From Chitinophagaceae bacterium (GTDB lineage Bacteria > Bacteroidota > Bacteroidia > Chitinophagales > Chitinophagaceae): a DNA stretch of 64,000 bases. The number at the start of each line of letters is the position of its first letter. Position 1 is the first letter of the stretch. The notes below the pieces were generated by a model that searched no databases, was not told the DNA's origin, and saw only the letters and a program-made list of their open reading frames with translations. Below are positions 9,107 through 18,632 of the stretch, one piece after another. The stretch lies in NCBI GenBank assembly GCA_016710935.1, contig JADJTY010000006.1:184137-248136 (forward strand), given 5' to 3'. A program made the translations under genes and the position numbers.

Positions 9107-10762
9107 TTATGTGTTTTTAAAATACGGTTTCAATTCTTCTTCAAAATACTGCAACGCATTTTTAATGGGTAACGGTAATCCGCCACCCAATGCACAAAGC
9201 GAACCGATCTCCAGAGTTTCAACCAGGTCATTCAATAAATCCCTGTCTATTTTATAATCGGATTCCTGCGCTTTTTTAAGCATCTCATATCCCCTGGTAC
9301 TACCAATGCGGCAGGGAAAACACTTTCCGCAACTTTCATGTGCAGTAAATTGAAATAAATGTTCAAGATATTTTATTATCGGAAAATTTTCAGGTATACA
9401 AACAACAGATGCGTGTCCCAGTAAAAATCCGTTTGTTGCAAAAGATTCAAAATCTACTGTAAGTTCTTTAATTTTTTCAACCGGCACCAATCCGCCCAAC
9501 GGGCCACCAATATGCATGGCCTTAATTTTTTCCCTGAAGCCTCCGCCCAGGTCATTCACCACAACATCCAGCGGCGTACCCATATCTACTTCATAAATGC
9601 CGGGTTTATTAAAAAACCCATCCAGTGAAACCAGTTTTGTTCCGGTAGACTTCCCCTTACCAATAACCGCAAATTGTTTACCCCCATTTTTGATTACATA
9701 AGGAATGCAGGCAAGTGTTTCTACATTATTAACAACGGTTGGTTTATTAAAAAGGCCTTGCTGTGTTGGATAAGGTGGACGCACACGCACTTCAGGCCGC
9801 TGCCCTTCAATTGATGAAAGCAAAGCCGTTTCTTCGCCACAAATATAGGCGCCCATGGCCCTGATGAGTTTGAAATTGTAATTAAACCCGGTACCAAGAA
9901 TATTTTCTCCCAATAAATTTTCATTCATCAGATCATTAACCGCCTGCTGCATGATCTCCTGCGATTCGGGATATTCTGCACGGATATACAACACACCGGT
10001 ATCTGCGCCAACGATGTATCCGGCAATCATCATGCCCAGCAAAACAGCATGTGGCTGCTGCTCCATCAGGTAGCGATCGCTGTAGGCACCGGGGTCACCT
10101 TCATCGGCATTGCATACAATAAATTTTTGTTTGCCTGCTGTATTGCGGCAGGAGTCCAGTTTAAAGGCGATTGGGAAACCTGCGCCCCCTCTGCCTCTTA
10201 AGCCTGATTCTTTCAATTCCGCTAATAATGCTTCGGGTGATTGAGCTAAAGCAAAGGAAAGTGTTTTATAATATTCTTTAATGCCGGTGAATGCGTTTGT
10301 TAAAACCGGTGTGCCGTAAGAATCTACCTGGTAACTGTCAACCAATGCTGACTTTTGATTTTTGACTTCCTGAATTTTATCCGCCGCATCACCGGAATAG
10401 TTTTTTCCATTATAATTGAACGCATTGTTCTCGTGGCAGCGGCCCAGGCAACACATTTCGCCAATCTCATTGGCATTAAATTGTCTGTTTAATTTTTCTT
10501 TTAATGCATCCTGTGTACCTGCGGTCATGCAGGCACTGCCATTACAAACGAATACTTTTTTACCCCTGTTTTCTTCTTTTAAAAAATCATAAAAACTGGC
10601 AGTACCAACAATATTGGCCTTACCCATTATAAATTCGGCAGCCAGCTCTTCCATTCTTTCTTTAGCGGGTGCACCTGTTTTTTCTGCAGCAATGCCAAGC
10701 GCTTCAAAAAGGTTGTTTTTTAACCCCTTTCTGCCCGATAGTTCTCCCAGGTTTTTTGACAT
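9107..10762 (-). CDS. NAD-linked formate dehydrogenase diaphorase subunit (fused NuoE/NuoF-like)
   Basis: Passes electrons from the catalytic subunit to NAD+ through FMN and iron-sulfur clusters. The first 130 residues are a NuoE-like thioredoxin-fold [2Fe-2S] domain (VCNGSACMTAG with Cys73 and Cys78; CCLGRC with Cys104/105 and Cys109). From about residue 150 it is a NuoF domain: FMN loop GLRGRGGAGFPIAFK, then NADEGDPGAYSDR, the Glu-rich EETALLSS, and the C-terminal [4Fe-4S] motif SCGKCFPCRIGSTRG. At 551 residues it equals the FdsG plus FdsB pair in one chain. It is the first gene of a two-gene unit with the alpha subunit. No third structural subunit is present. Confidence 0.92.
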   Translation of the reverse strand: MSKNLGELSGRKGLKNNLFEALGIAAEKTGAPAKERMEELAAEFIMGKANIVGTASFYDFLKEENRGKKVFVCNGSACMTAGTQDALKEKLNRQFNANEIGEMCCLGRCHENNAFNYNGKNYSGDAADKIQEVKNQKSALVDSYQVDSYGTPVLTNAFTGIKEYYKTLSFALAQSPEALLAELKESGLRGRGGAGFPIAFKLDSCRNTAGKQKFIVCNADEGDPGAYSDRYLMEQQPHAVLLGMMIAGYIVGADTGVLYIRAEYPESQEIMQQAVNDLMNENLLGENILGTGFNYNFKLIRAMGAYICGEETALLSSIEGQRPEVRVRPPYPTQQGLFNKPTVVNNVETLACIPYVIKNGGKQFAVIGKGKSTGTKLVSLDGFFNKPGIYEVDMGTPLDVVVNDLGGGFREKIKAMHIGGPLGGLVPVEKIKELTVDFESFATNGFLLGHASVVCIPENFPIIKYLEHLFQFTAHESCGKCFPCRIGSTRGYEMLKKAQESDYKIDRDLLNDLVETLEIGSLCALGGGLPLPIKNALQYFEEELKPYFKNT

Positions 10763-10866
10763 GCTTTTAGTTTACAGCAATTTAAGAATTAAATGCCTAA
10801 AAGGAGGATTATACGGTGAAATTTTAACCCGGCATATACAATAAGTTTACATTAAAAATGCTCTTT

Positions 10867-12000
10867 CTACAAAGCCTTGCCTTTTGCTAAAGTTTCAGCA
10901 GCAGCCTGCATTATCTTTTTTATTTCCGGGCTGGGCGATTGCTCAACTGCTTTGTTGGCATACTCCAGCGCTTTCTTAAGGTCGCCTTTTGCAGAATAGC
11001 CACGCATTAAACCGGCACTGGTGGGCCAGGCACCATTGAATTTTTTATAGTTCATTTCAAATACCTCCAGTGCTTCTGTAACTTTCTTTTCGCCCAATAA
11101 CTGGCGTCCATAATTATGCAGATCTGTAACGGTTCCTTTTTCAAAAGCTTCTTTCATCATTTTTCCTGCTTCTTCTTTTCTATTCAACTTGTTTAGCAAC
11201 CCCGCCTTTACAGAAAGGTTTTTAAAATTATTGGCACCTCCCAAATTGGGATCAACAGCAGCATTTATCCAGCCCAGCGCTTCTTCAGTATTCACATTAT
11301 TCTGCAGGCACCAGGTTGCAGCCGATTCCAGGCTTGACGGATCAAAACCCGCAGCACCACTCATTTGCGAACGTATGTAAGCCAGTGTAGTTGCATTAAC
11401 ATCAACTTCAACTTTAAAAGGAATACGCCAGCGCTCCCAGTCAAGGCACACTTCAACCGAGTTATTTGTTTGCTTCGAAAAATTATACTCAAGTCTTTCT
11501 TTACTTTCCTTTACATCTTTTTGCTGGTAAGTTGTTACCCGCAACACATCCATTTCGCTTTTATAAAAATAACTGCCCCACTCATTGATGTTTTTATTAA
11601 AGATGAGCACACAGGAATCGGGATACAGCGCAATAAAAAATGCATATTTACCGGCAGCCAATGGTTGACCATTAATTGTTACATCGGTTGAGAAGGAAAT
11701 ATTGGTGCACTCATCGGCACCCGCCCTCCAGGGCGAAGCAACAAAAGATCCGAAACCCAGTACAGTAAATCCATAGGGCGCCACATCGGTTCCCCATATC
11801 TTTCCTTCACGGCCCTTAACACCGGGAGCATTCCAGGTAATTTCAATATTGGTTGCTGCCAGTTGCCTGGCCGTTTTGCATTTGTAATTTGTATTGCCCT
11901 CAGGGAGGCGCAGCATCTGCGCAGCAGCAGGCGTATTAGTAAACAGCATCAATAATAAACAAATGAACACATAAGCGTATACTACAAATATTTTTTTCAT
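10867..12000 (-). CDS. Secreted DUF2911 domain protein with TPR-like tail
   Basis: A 377-residue exported protein. A Sec signal (MKKIFVVYAYVFICLLLMLF... ending PAAAQ) is followed by a DUF2911 domain at about residues 40-190, recognisable from GREGKIWGTDVAPYGF, WRAGADECTNISFSTDV, AAGKYAFFIALY and NEWGSYFYK. The C-terminal part has helical repeat character (AGLLNKLNRKEEAGKMMKEA, ALEVFEMNYKKF, DLKKALEYANKAVEQSPSPE), typical of TPRs. DUF2911 proteins are frequent in Bacteroidota and have no assigned function that I know of. It is separated from neighbours by about 100 bp and 55 bp and may share a transcript with the phosphodiesterase gene upstream. Confidence 0.85.
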   Translation of the reverse strand: MKKIFVVYAYVFICLLLMLFTNTPAAAQMLRLPEGNTNYKCKTARQLAATNIEITWNAPGVKGREGKIWGTDVAPYGFTVLGFGSFVASPWRAGADECTNISFSTDVTINGQPLAAGKYAFFIALYPDSCVLIFNKNINEWGSYFYKSEMDVLRVTTYQQKDVKESKERLEYNFSKQTNNSVEVCLDWERWRIPFKVEVDVNATTLAYIRSQMSGAAGFDPSSLESAATWCLQNNVNTEEALGWINAAVDPNLGGANNFKNLSVKAGLLNKLNRKEEAGKMMKEAFEKGTVTDLHNYGRQLLGEKKVTEALEVFEMNYKKFNGAWPTSAGLMRGYSAKGDLKKALEYANKAVEQSPSPEIKKIMQAAAETLAKGKAL

Positions 12001-12055
12001 AACAGCAAGTTTAAATGGTAAATACTTTACTAAAAGTAGCTGTTAATTGCGGTAC

Positions 12056-13363
12056 TTAGTTTCCGCTCATATAAAAGGTAGCGCCCTTTGATGGGGTGGG
12101 TTGTTTTACTTTACGTACAATTTTTTTCAGCACTTTGGGGTCGCCGTCTATTTGTTCGGTATAGGTAAGTCCAAGCAACTGGCATACCAATGGGTACACA
12201 TGAATATTTTCGAAAGAGCGGATGGTTTTGCCGGTTTTTATCTGCGGCCCCCAGGCATAAAAACTGGCGTGCATTTTTTTTATGGCAGGATCAAAGCCAT
12301 GTGCCCCCGGGCTTATGCGATTGGTAAAGCTGCTTAATACTTTGGGGTAATGTGGTGCAATAAAAATATCGCCAATGCGGTTAAAGCGGTCATCTGTTTT
12401 TGTATAATGCCATTTGGCCGGAATTTCTTCACGCAGGTAAGCTGTAAAGAACTGCGCTGACTTTTTAAGTAATTCATAAGTGGTTTTAATATCAGCCGTG
12501 TCTTTTGCATACAGGTGCAGGCTGGTACCGCCGCCACGTATGATAAAGCGGGAAGTGTCGATCATAGTTGCAATATTTATCCGGGTAACCGTATCAACAG
12601 CAGCCATTCCATGATCGGAAAGAAAAATATAATTTACCGGAAGCCCCAGTGCACTTACCTTTTCTACCATACTACCAATGGCTTTATCTACAAACTGAAC
12701 AGCAGCTTCTGTTTGTGGAGCATCAGGACCAAACATATGCCCATCATGATCTACATTGCTGATATAAAATGTAATAAAATGCGGACGAATATCTTCAGGC
12801 AATTTTAACCAGTCAACTACTTTATTAATACGGTAGTTGATATCGGTATTATCGCCGAAACGGTACCAGTAAGTTGGGTAGGTTTGTTTGATAGCAGCTT
12901 CTGATCCTACAAAATAATACGATGCACTAAGCATGCCCTGCTGCTCAGCCAAAACCCATAAAGGAGTACCGCCATACCAGGTTCCGTCTTCAACAGTTCT
13001 GCGGTTGCCGATACTGTACGTATCTTTTCGGCCCCTGTCGTAAAACTGGTTATATACCAACCCATGATGCGAAGGATACAAACCAGTAGCAATGCTGTAA
13101 TGATTAGGAAATGTTACACTTGGATAAACAGGTATCATACTTTTTGCTTGTACACCACTGTTGCGAAGTTGCAACAGGTTTGCAGCATTATATTTTTCTG
13201 CATAATCATAGCGAAATCCATCTGCCGAAATAAGAATGATATAAGACTTACTGATTTGGGTAGCTGCATTTTTTCTTCCGGGCACAATTTGCTGAATGGT
13301 ATCCTGCGCATGTACTGCCGTGCAAAAAGAAAAAAACAACAGGAAAATGAAAGTGCTGCGCAT
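12056..13363 (-). CDS. Secreted nucleotide pyrophosphatase/phosphodiesterase (alkaline phosphatase superfamily)
   Basis: A periplasmic or outer-surface NPP-family phosphodiesterase of 435 residues. Signal peptide MRSTFIFLLFFSFCTAVHAQ. Metal and catalytic motifs of the superfamily are all present: ISADGFRYDY (first zinc Asp), the nucleophile Thr in YPSVTFPNHYS, NVDHDGHMFGP, FLSDHGMAAVD and PGAHGFD. NPP enzymes split nucleotide phosphodiester or pyrophosphate bonds or choline-type phosphodiesters; the substrate cannot be told from sequence here. The DUF2911 gene follows after 55 bp and could be co-transcribed. Confidence 0.9.
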   Translation of the reverse strand: MRSTFIFLLFFSFCTAVHAQDTIQQIVPGRKNAATQISKSYIILISADGFRYDYAEKYNAANLLQLRNSGVQAKSMIPVYPSVTFPNHYSIATGLYPSHHGLVYNQFYDRGRKDTYSIGNRRTVEDGTWYGGTPLWVLAEQQGMLSASYYFVGSEAAIKQTYPTYWYRFGDNTDINYRINKVVDWLKLPEDIRPHFITFYISNVDHDGHMFGPDAPQTEAAVQFVDKAIGSMVEKVSALGLPVNYIFLSDHGMAAVDTVTRINIATMIDTSRFIIRGGGTSLHLYAKDTADIKTTYELLKKSAQFFTAYLREEIPAKWHYTKTDDRFNRIGDIFIAPHYPKVLSSFTNRISPGAHGFDPAIKKMHASFYAWGPQIKTGKTIRSFENIHVYPLVCQLLGLTYTEQIDGDPKVLKKIVRKVKQPTPSKGATFYMSGN

Positions 13364-13522
13364 GTAAAAGAGTTTTAGTCAACCGTTATCAAAGATATGC
13401 GGAGTTGATTAAACTACTATTTTCTATTTAAAGCAAATAATAAGCTGTTTGCTCCTGAAAATTATACACAAAAAATAGTTATATATTTTTTTTAAGATGA
13501 ATGAATTTGACAGCAGATCCGG

Positions 13523-14662
13523 TTACATGGCATTTATTTTTGCCAGCAGCTTTTCTGCAAGTTTTGCATCCAATGGCTTTAATTCATTGTGCATGATGGT
13601 AGCATTTGCAATGTCTTTTTGCTTTACATAAATAAGCCCGCTGTAATACCTGCATAAAGTGCTTTTACTGTTTTGTACCAGCCCCGCTTTTAATGTAGCA
13701 AGGCCTTCCGTGTATTTGCCGGTCATATAATATGCATAGCCAAGCTCGGAATATGCTGACCCAAATGTTTTATCAAGCTCTATTGTTTTGGCAAGCATGG
13801 GAATTGCATCTTCATACTTTCCCTTATCATTGTAACACCAGCCAAGACCGTAATGCGATCCTGCGCTTTTGGGATTGTATTCAATGGCTTTTGTATAACG
13901 TTCAATTGCGTCTTCAATCTTAGCCGGTTTGTAATTAAGGCGGTAAACGTCACCCATTCCTTTATAAGCAGTACCATTTTTACTGTTTATTTTAAGCGCA
14001 CCCTCGTAAGCCCGTATTGCAGCTTCATTATTCTTGAGTTTGTAATTTGCAAAACCAATTTCATTAAACACGTCAACCCCCTCCTTAATTTCATTTGCTT
14101 TGTTCAACCATTCCAATGCTGTTGTGTATTCAGCCTTGCCATTATAAATGTACCCCAGGTTGTAGCAGGCATCGTCGTTCTCATCATCACTTTCGTAACA
14201 TTTTTTATAGGCAGTTATTGCCTCATCATCTTTATTCATATTCTGGTACACATCTCCCATTTGCTTATAGGCCAATGCATAATTAGGTTTTATTTCAATT
14301 GCCTTTTTAAGGCAACTGAGCGCCAGTTCGTTCTTAGATGTTTTTTTATAGGCATAGCCCAACTCCTGCCAGGCAAGATGATTATTTTTATTGAGTGCTA
14401 CCGTTTTATTTAAGCGGTCGATCGCATTTTCATACCTGCCCAGTTCATTATAGCACCAACCGGCCTTATAAAAAGCATCTTCCTTTTTCGGATCAAGCTG
14501 GCTGGCTTTATCAAAAGCTACTGCTGCTTCCTTATATTCCTTGTCATCAAATAGTTTTATCGCTTTATTATACCATTCGGCTGAGGTTGATTGCGCAAAT
14601 GAACCCGACACTATAGTTAATGATAGAAATATAACAGTAAGTTTTTTATATACCCTTTTCAT
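13523..14662 (-). CDS. Secreted TPR-repeat protein
   Basis: About 379 residues. I chose ATG at 14662 because it begins a good Sec signal (MKRVYKKLTVIFLSLTIVSG...FAQ); the longer frame from 14689 adds nine residues in front of it. The mature part is almost entirely tetratricopeptide repeats, roughly ten units, such as AWQELGYAYKKTSKNELALSC, AYKQMGDVYQNMNKDDEAIT, and HYGLGWCYNDKGKYEDAIP. It therefore is a protein-protein interaction scaffold in the periplasm. An inverted repeat AATACCC-N6-GGGTATT lies about 45 bp before the start and recurs upstream of the MORN protein gene at 35855. Confidence 0.85.
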   Translation of the reverse strand: MKRVYKKLTVIFLSLTIVSGSFAQSTSAEWYNKAIKLFDDKEYKEAAVAFDKASQLDPKKEDAFYKAGWCYNELGRYENAIDRLNKTVALNKNNHLAWQELGYAYKKTSKNELALSCLKKAIEIKPNYALAYKQMGDVYQNMNKDDEAITAYKKCYESDDENDDACYNLGYIYNGKAEYTTALEWLNKANEIKEGVDVFNEIGFANYKLKNNEAAIRAYEGALKINSKNGTAYKGMGDVYRLNYKPAKIEDAIERYTKAIEYNPKSAGSHYGLGWCYNDKGKYEDAIPMLAKTIELDKTFGSAYSELGYAYYMTGKYTEGLATLKAGLVQNSKSTLCRYYSGLIYVKQKDIANATIMHNELKPLDAKLAEKLLAKINAM

Positions 14663-14705
14663 AGACAATTTTTTTATAAAAGTAACCATGTGTTTTTACA
14701 AAGTC

Positions 14706-14725
14706 AATACCCATTGACGGGTATT
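14706..14725. promoter_or_regulatory. Inverted repeat AATACCC-N6-GGGTATT upstream of the TPR gene
   Basis: Perfect 7-bp arms at 14706-14712 and 14719-14725 with a 6-bp spacer. It sits directly after the DUF5686 stop codon and about 45-60 bp before the TPR gene start. A second site with the same geometry and the same flank (TCAATACCCA) is at 35934-35951, upstream of the MORN gene. A dimeric regulator operator is my preferred reading; a weak terminator is the alternative. Confidence 0.4.
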
Positions 14726-17248
14726 TTAAAATGAAATGCTAAAACCCCATTTAAATGCCCAGTTGTCGGAACTTTTGGGCAATGCATAATATCCGTAGCG
14801 ATAAAAAACACCACCGCCAATACCAATATAAACGAGTGAATACAAACTGCGGCGATAGATATTTTTGATCATCAGGCCAGATTCGAAGAGGCCCTTTTCA
14901 GGAACTTTAAATGAAGTGAATTTATGGGAAGCAGTGCTATGAAGACTTCCATAACCTATATTTTGAATAATAAAAATCTCGGGACGAAATGAAATGTTTT
15001 TTGGCTTAAAAAGCAGGTTCCCGAAATTATGCTCTACAAATAAATTGGCTGTGCTGCTGGCGGCAAATTCATACAGTGCAACCGTTTGAAAATGGTCCGG
15101 TACATAAATACTCAGCTTTCCCACCCTGGTTGCCCTTGTATTAAAAAGATATGAATAAGGCACATCGCCCCAAACCTTTCCGGCTTCCAGCCGAAAAGAA
15201 GTTTTACCCAGCTTTTTAAACAGAAAACTATGATTGAAACGGACGGCGATCCTGGTATAATCAAGATCACCATTCAACACATTTTTTAACCCTTTTGAGA
15301 TTTGAAATAATAATTCCGTTGTTGCCGGTTTGGTACGTAGTTTGGCCCGTCCCATACGGGTAAAGCTTTCGCCTTTGGTTAGCCTGAAACCAATACCCAA
15401 TTCTGTATTTTTAAAACTGCGGATATTTGTGCCGTCGTTTACAAATTCATACGCATACCCTGCAGGGTTTCGGTTTTCCCTCATCAGCCAGATATCCGTT
15501 TGAATGGAAGGGCGGATCTTTGTACTGAAATTCATTTTAAACTGTTCAACGCTGTCGAAACGTGACCTTTGAAAATTGCGCAAACTCTGGTTCGAAAAAA
15601 CAGAACCGTTGCGCACAAAATAGTCCACGTTTCCCGGCTCAGCAATATCTCTGCTGTAATCAAACCTTACAACTGTATTTGTTCTTTGCTGTATGTTGAA
15701 CTGGATGTTGCCTCCATATTTAAAAGCCTTATCACGCAAACCATACCCTGCAAAACCACCTGCCGAAAACACTTTACTGAATAAAGCATTCGTTTGCAAA
15801 CCTGCACCGATCCTGAAACTTTCATACCTGTTGATGCCGGAAAGGATGTACTTAAAAGGAATATCAACTTTTCCCAGCGGAATACCTTCAAGCGACAGGA
15901 TCTGAAAAGCCCTGTTCACTTTTTCGATCGTGTTCCGGTATTTAGCCGGCAGCATTTCATATGTTTCGTAAGTTATTCTGCCTTTTTCATTAAGCGAATC
16001 AGTACGCATGATGCGCCAGGTGGTATCGGCTCGTTTGCCTGCCTGCGGATGATACTCCAGTTTTACATCCGAAAAATCTGCCTTGCTAAAAGTTTTGCTA
16101 AAGTCTACATTGGTAATATAACTGCGGCAATCCCAGAATAACAAAACCGAATCGGTACGCAGGTCTTTTTGAGAGAGCGTGCTGTTTAATTGTGCAGGAA
16201 ACCATTTGCCTTTTACCCGCTCATATTTCTGCTGCAATCTGAAGGTAAAGATCATTCCCTTTTCATCCGATGGAGATACAATAATATTTTCTATGGCATA
16301 TCCATCAGAATTAATGTAGATCAACCCTTTCAGTCCTTTAAAGTTTTTACCGGCCCGGGGTTCAAAACTGATGATGTAGGTGGTATCTTTTTCGTGGGGT
16401 ATGCGTTCTTTCAACCTGAACTTATACATATTGATACTGCCTTCAATAACCGGACTTACAAAGCTTACATTATTCATCACCAGGTAATCTTTGTAAAACC
16501 CAAAGGGCTGAAAATCGGAAGTGGTAACACCAAATGTTGCATTCTTTAAGCCCGAAAATTTTGTTGCCAGTACTGTTTCTTTTGTTTGTCCCGGAAATTT
16601 ATAGATCCGTTCGGTATAAGATTCGGTAAGCATCAGGTAATTCTCTTTAAACCTTTTGCCCAGCTTGCTTCCCAGGCTGTTACCCGAAGTATCTTTAGAT
16701 GATTTGACCAGTTTGTCCATCTGGTTATCCAGCTGCTGCATTTGCGGTATGGGATTCTTTTTTTTAGTACTGTCCTGCCGGTTCATATTCCAGAAACGGT
16801 TGCCCGCTGCCAGTGCCGCAATGGTATAAGCATTGTATTTAAATGTGGGTTGCTGCTCGGGGTCGTTTCGTTTTTTATTTTGGTGCAGCAATTTTATAAT
16901 GCGGTGGGCGGGGTTTTCATTGGTTGAAACGATAACGTTTTCCAACTGCCCGTCTGCAGGTTTTATAAATATAGAAACAGGGTCTGTGGACCTTGTTGTT
17001 TTAAATTCACTTGCTTTATAACCTATATAACTAACGAGCAATACAGCATCTGCCGGTAATGTATTAAAAGAAAAATGTCCGTCAATATCTGTAATGGTAC
17101 CGGTATTGGTACCCTTAAGCGTTACACTTACAAATGCAAGCGGGGCTTTTGTATTGGCATCATAAATGGTTCCGGATATACCGGCACCCTGCGCTAATGA
17201 CAGGAAAGGAAGCAATAAAAATAGGCCCAGGAAAAACTTCCTTTGCAT
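14726..17248 (-). CDS. DUF5686 outer-membrane protein with carboxypeptidase-like regulatory domain
   Basis: An 840-residue exported protein. After the signal peptide (MQRKFFLGLFLLLPFLSLAQ) comes a carboxypeptidase D regulatory-like domain (GISGTIYDANTKAPLAFVSV... FNTLPADAVLLVSYIGYKA), as found at the front of TonB receptors, then the long DUF5686 region. The second half is rich in alternating strands ending in an aromatic residue (final WAFKWGFSISF), which indicates an outer-membrane beta-barrel. No plug domain or TonB box is visible, so this is not a TonB receptor. Function is unknown; members are widespread in Bacteroidota. It is likely transcribed alone. Confidence 0.85.
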   Translation of the reverse strand: MQRKFFLGLFLLLPFLSLAQGAGISGTIYDANTKAPLAFVSVTLKGTNTGTITDIDGHFSFNTLPADAVLLVSYIGYKASEFKTTRSTDPVSIFIKPADGQLENVIVSTNENPAHRIIKLLHQNKKRNDPEQQPTFKYNAYTIAALAAGNRFWNMNRQDSTKKKNPIPQMQQLDNQMDKLVKSSKDTSGNSLGSKLGKRFKENYLMLTESYTERIYKFPGQTKETVLATKFSGLKNATFGVTTSDFQPFGFYKDYLVMNNVSFVSPVIEGSINMYKFRLKERIPHEKDTTYIISFEPRAGKNFKGLKGLIYINSDGYAIENIIVSPSDEKGMIFTFRLQQKYERVKGKWFPAQLNSTLSQKDLRTDSVLLFWDCRSYITNVDFSKTFSKADFSDVKLEYHPQAGKRADTTWRIMRTDSLNEKGRITYETYEMLPAKYRNTIEKVNRAFQILSLEGIPLGKVDIPFKYILSGINRYESFRIGAGLQTNALFSKVFSAGGFAGYGLRDKAFKYGGNIQFNIQQRTNTVVRFDYSRDIAEPGNVDYFVRNGSVFSNQSLRNFQRSRFDSVEQFKMNFSTKIRPSIQTDIWLMRENRNPAGYAYEFVNDGTNIRSFKNTELGIGFRLTKGESFTRMGRAKLRTKPATTELLFQISKGLKNVLNGDLDYTRIAVRFNHSFLFKKLGKTSFRLEAGKVWGDVPYSYLFNTRATRVGKLSIYVPDHFQTVALYEFAASSTANLFVEHNFGNLLFKPKNISFRPEIFIIQNIGYGSLHSTASHKFTSFKVPEKGLFESGLMIKNIYRRSLYSLVYIGIGGGVFYRYGYYALPKSSDNWAFKWGFSISF

Positions 17249-17313
17249 GGTAACTTTTTAACAGCTCATTAATAAGGTTTTAAAACTAACGAGATTATTG
17301 CGTTGGCAGTTTT

Positions 17314-17366
17314 AAACCTATAGGGTTTGCCGCCCGGCAATACAGCGCAGCTAACCCTATAGGTTT
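17314..17366. repeat. Perfect 14-bp inverted repeat around CCTATAGG, possible terminator
   Basis: Arms AAACCTATAGGGTT (17314-17327) and AACCCTATAGGTTT (17353-17366) are exact reverse complements with a 25-bp GC-rich loop. Each arm is itself partly self-complementary (CCTATAGG). It follows the stop of the lactonase-like gene by 8 bp on the minus strand, so it may end that transcript, but it lacks a strong U-run and looks like another dispersed palindrome. Confidence 0.6.
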
Positions 17367-17374
17367 GGGCCGGA

Positions 17375-18505
17375 TTATTGCACCGAAATCCACTTTAAAC
17401 ACACCGGTTTTCCCACTTCAATTCTGTTGCCCGTATCGGTTAACTGACCTGTTTCTTTGTTAATTTTAAAAATAACAACCTGATCACTGTTTTGGTTGGC
17501 TACCAGTAAAAAATTTCCTGTGGGATCAAAATTAAAGTTTCGGGGTGTTTTTCCTAAAGTAGATTGATGGCCGGCGGGTGAAAGCTGTCCATTTTTCTGA
17601 TTAATGCTGAAAATAGCAATGGTATTGGATGCTGCCCGGTTGGAAGCATACAGGAATTTACCATCCGGAGAAACATGAATATCCGCACTGCCCGCAAAGC
17701 TGGTATCTCCTGCCGGCATACTGCTGATGGCCTGCCTCTTCCTAAGCTTTCCTTTTTTATAGGTAAACACCGTAACCGTACCACTTAATTCCTGCAGCAA
17801 ATAAGCATATTTATTGGAAGGGTGAAAACTGATATGCCTGGGGCCCGTGCCGGGCCCCGACTCAGCAAAAGATTGTTTGGCAGCTGTAAGTATGCCCGTT
17901 GTTTCATCAAATGCATAGATCATCACTTTATCAATACCCAGATCAGGCACCAGTAAAAACCGGTTATCCGGAGAAAAAAACGTGCCATGCACATGCGGGG
18001 ATGCCTGTCTTGCTGTATTGAAACCCGAGCCTGCATGTTTTATTATAGTTCTTGCTTCACCTATACTTCCATCTCCCATAACAGGTAGTATGGAAAGACT
18101 TCCGCTGGTATAATTGCCCGCTGCAACCCATTTGCCGGTTTTATCTACACTTACATAACAGGGATGATCACCTGCTGATGACTGCCGGTTAATGAAAGTA
18201 AGTATACCGGTTGTTTTATCAAATGAAAAAGCAGTGATGCTCCCTCCATTTCCTTTGTTGCCTGCATTTTCTTCTACCGAGTAAACAAATCTATCATTGG
18301 GGGAAATGGCTACAAAAGAAGGATTGGAAATTTTTACCGAGCTGACCGCTTTTGCAGTACCAACATCGCTGTTGAACTGGTACACATAAATACCTTCACT
18401 TTTACCGGAAGTGTAGGTACCCGTTAGTAAATAATGCTGTTGTTGTGCTTTGGTAATACCCCAGGTAACAACTAAGAAGATCGCTGCTAAAAATTTATGC
18501 TTCAT
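17375..18505 (-). CDS. Secreted lactonase-family seven-bladed beta-propeller (6-phosphogluconolactonase-like)
   Basis: A 376-residue protein with signal peptide MKHKFLAAIFLVVTWGITKAQ. Propeller repeats read as sheets with PSFVAISPNDRFVYSVEE, HPCYVSVDKTGKWVAAGNY, PRHISFHPSNKYAYLLQE and PRNFNFDPTGNFLLVANQ, the standard Lactonase (PF10282) pattern. The tripeptide PHVHGT with nearby Asp residues is the usual candidate active-site region. Cytosolic relatives (Pgl/YbhE) hydrolyse 6-phosphogluconolactone; the signal peptide here argues for a different extracytoplasmic substrate. The gene appears monocistronic. Confidence 0.88.
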   Translation of the reverse strand: MKHKFLAAIFLVVTWGITKAQQQHYLLTGTYTSGKSEGIYVYQFNSDVGTAKAVSSVKISNPSFVAISPNDRFVYSVEENAGNKGNGGSITAFSFDKTTGILTFINRQSSAGDHPCYVSVDKTGKWVAAGNYTSGSLSILPVMGDGSIGEARTIIKHAGSGFNTARQASPHVHGTFFSPDNRFLLVPDLGIDKVMIYAFDETTGILTAAKQSFAESGPGTGPRHISFHPSNKYAYLLQELSGTVTVFTYKKGKLRKRQAISSMPAGDTSFAGSADIHVSPDGKFLYASNRAASNTIAIFSINQKNGQLSPAGHQSTLGKTPRNFNFDPTGNFLLVANQNSDQVVIFKINKETGQLTDTGNRIEVGKPVCLKWISVQ

Positions 18506-18591
18506 ACATGTAATATACTAAGACATGTAATATTAAGGAGGGTAAAATGAAATTTATATAAACTACACCTGCACAATATAAACCGCTTTCG

Positions 18592-18599
18592 TAAATTTG
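18592..18599 (+). promoter_or_regulatory. Candidate -7 promoter element TAAATTTG
   Basis: The octamer matches the Bacteroidota housekeeping -7 consensus TAnnTTTG exactly and lies 33 bp before the start codon of the coiled-coil gene at 18633. No clear TTTG is present about 20 bp further upstream, so the match rests on the -7 box alone. Confidence 0.3.
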
Positions 18600-18632
18600 C
18601 CACCTTATAATAAATTTTACAATATTTATAAT

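Noticed and set aside
12907..13378. Extra ORFs on both strands over the phosphodiesterase gene
   Set aside because: They overlap the conserved metal-binding motifs of that gene and have no features of their own.
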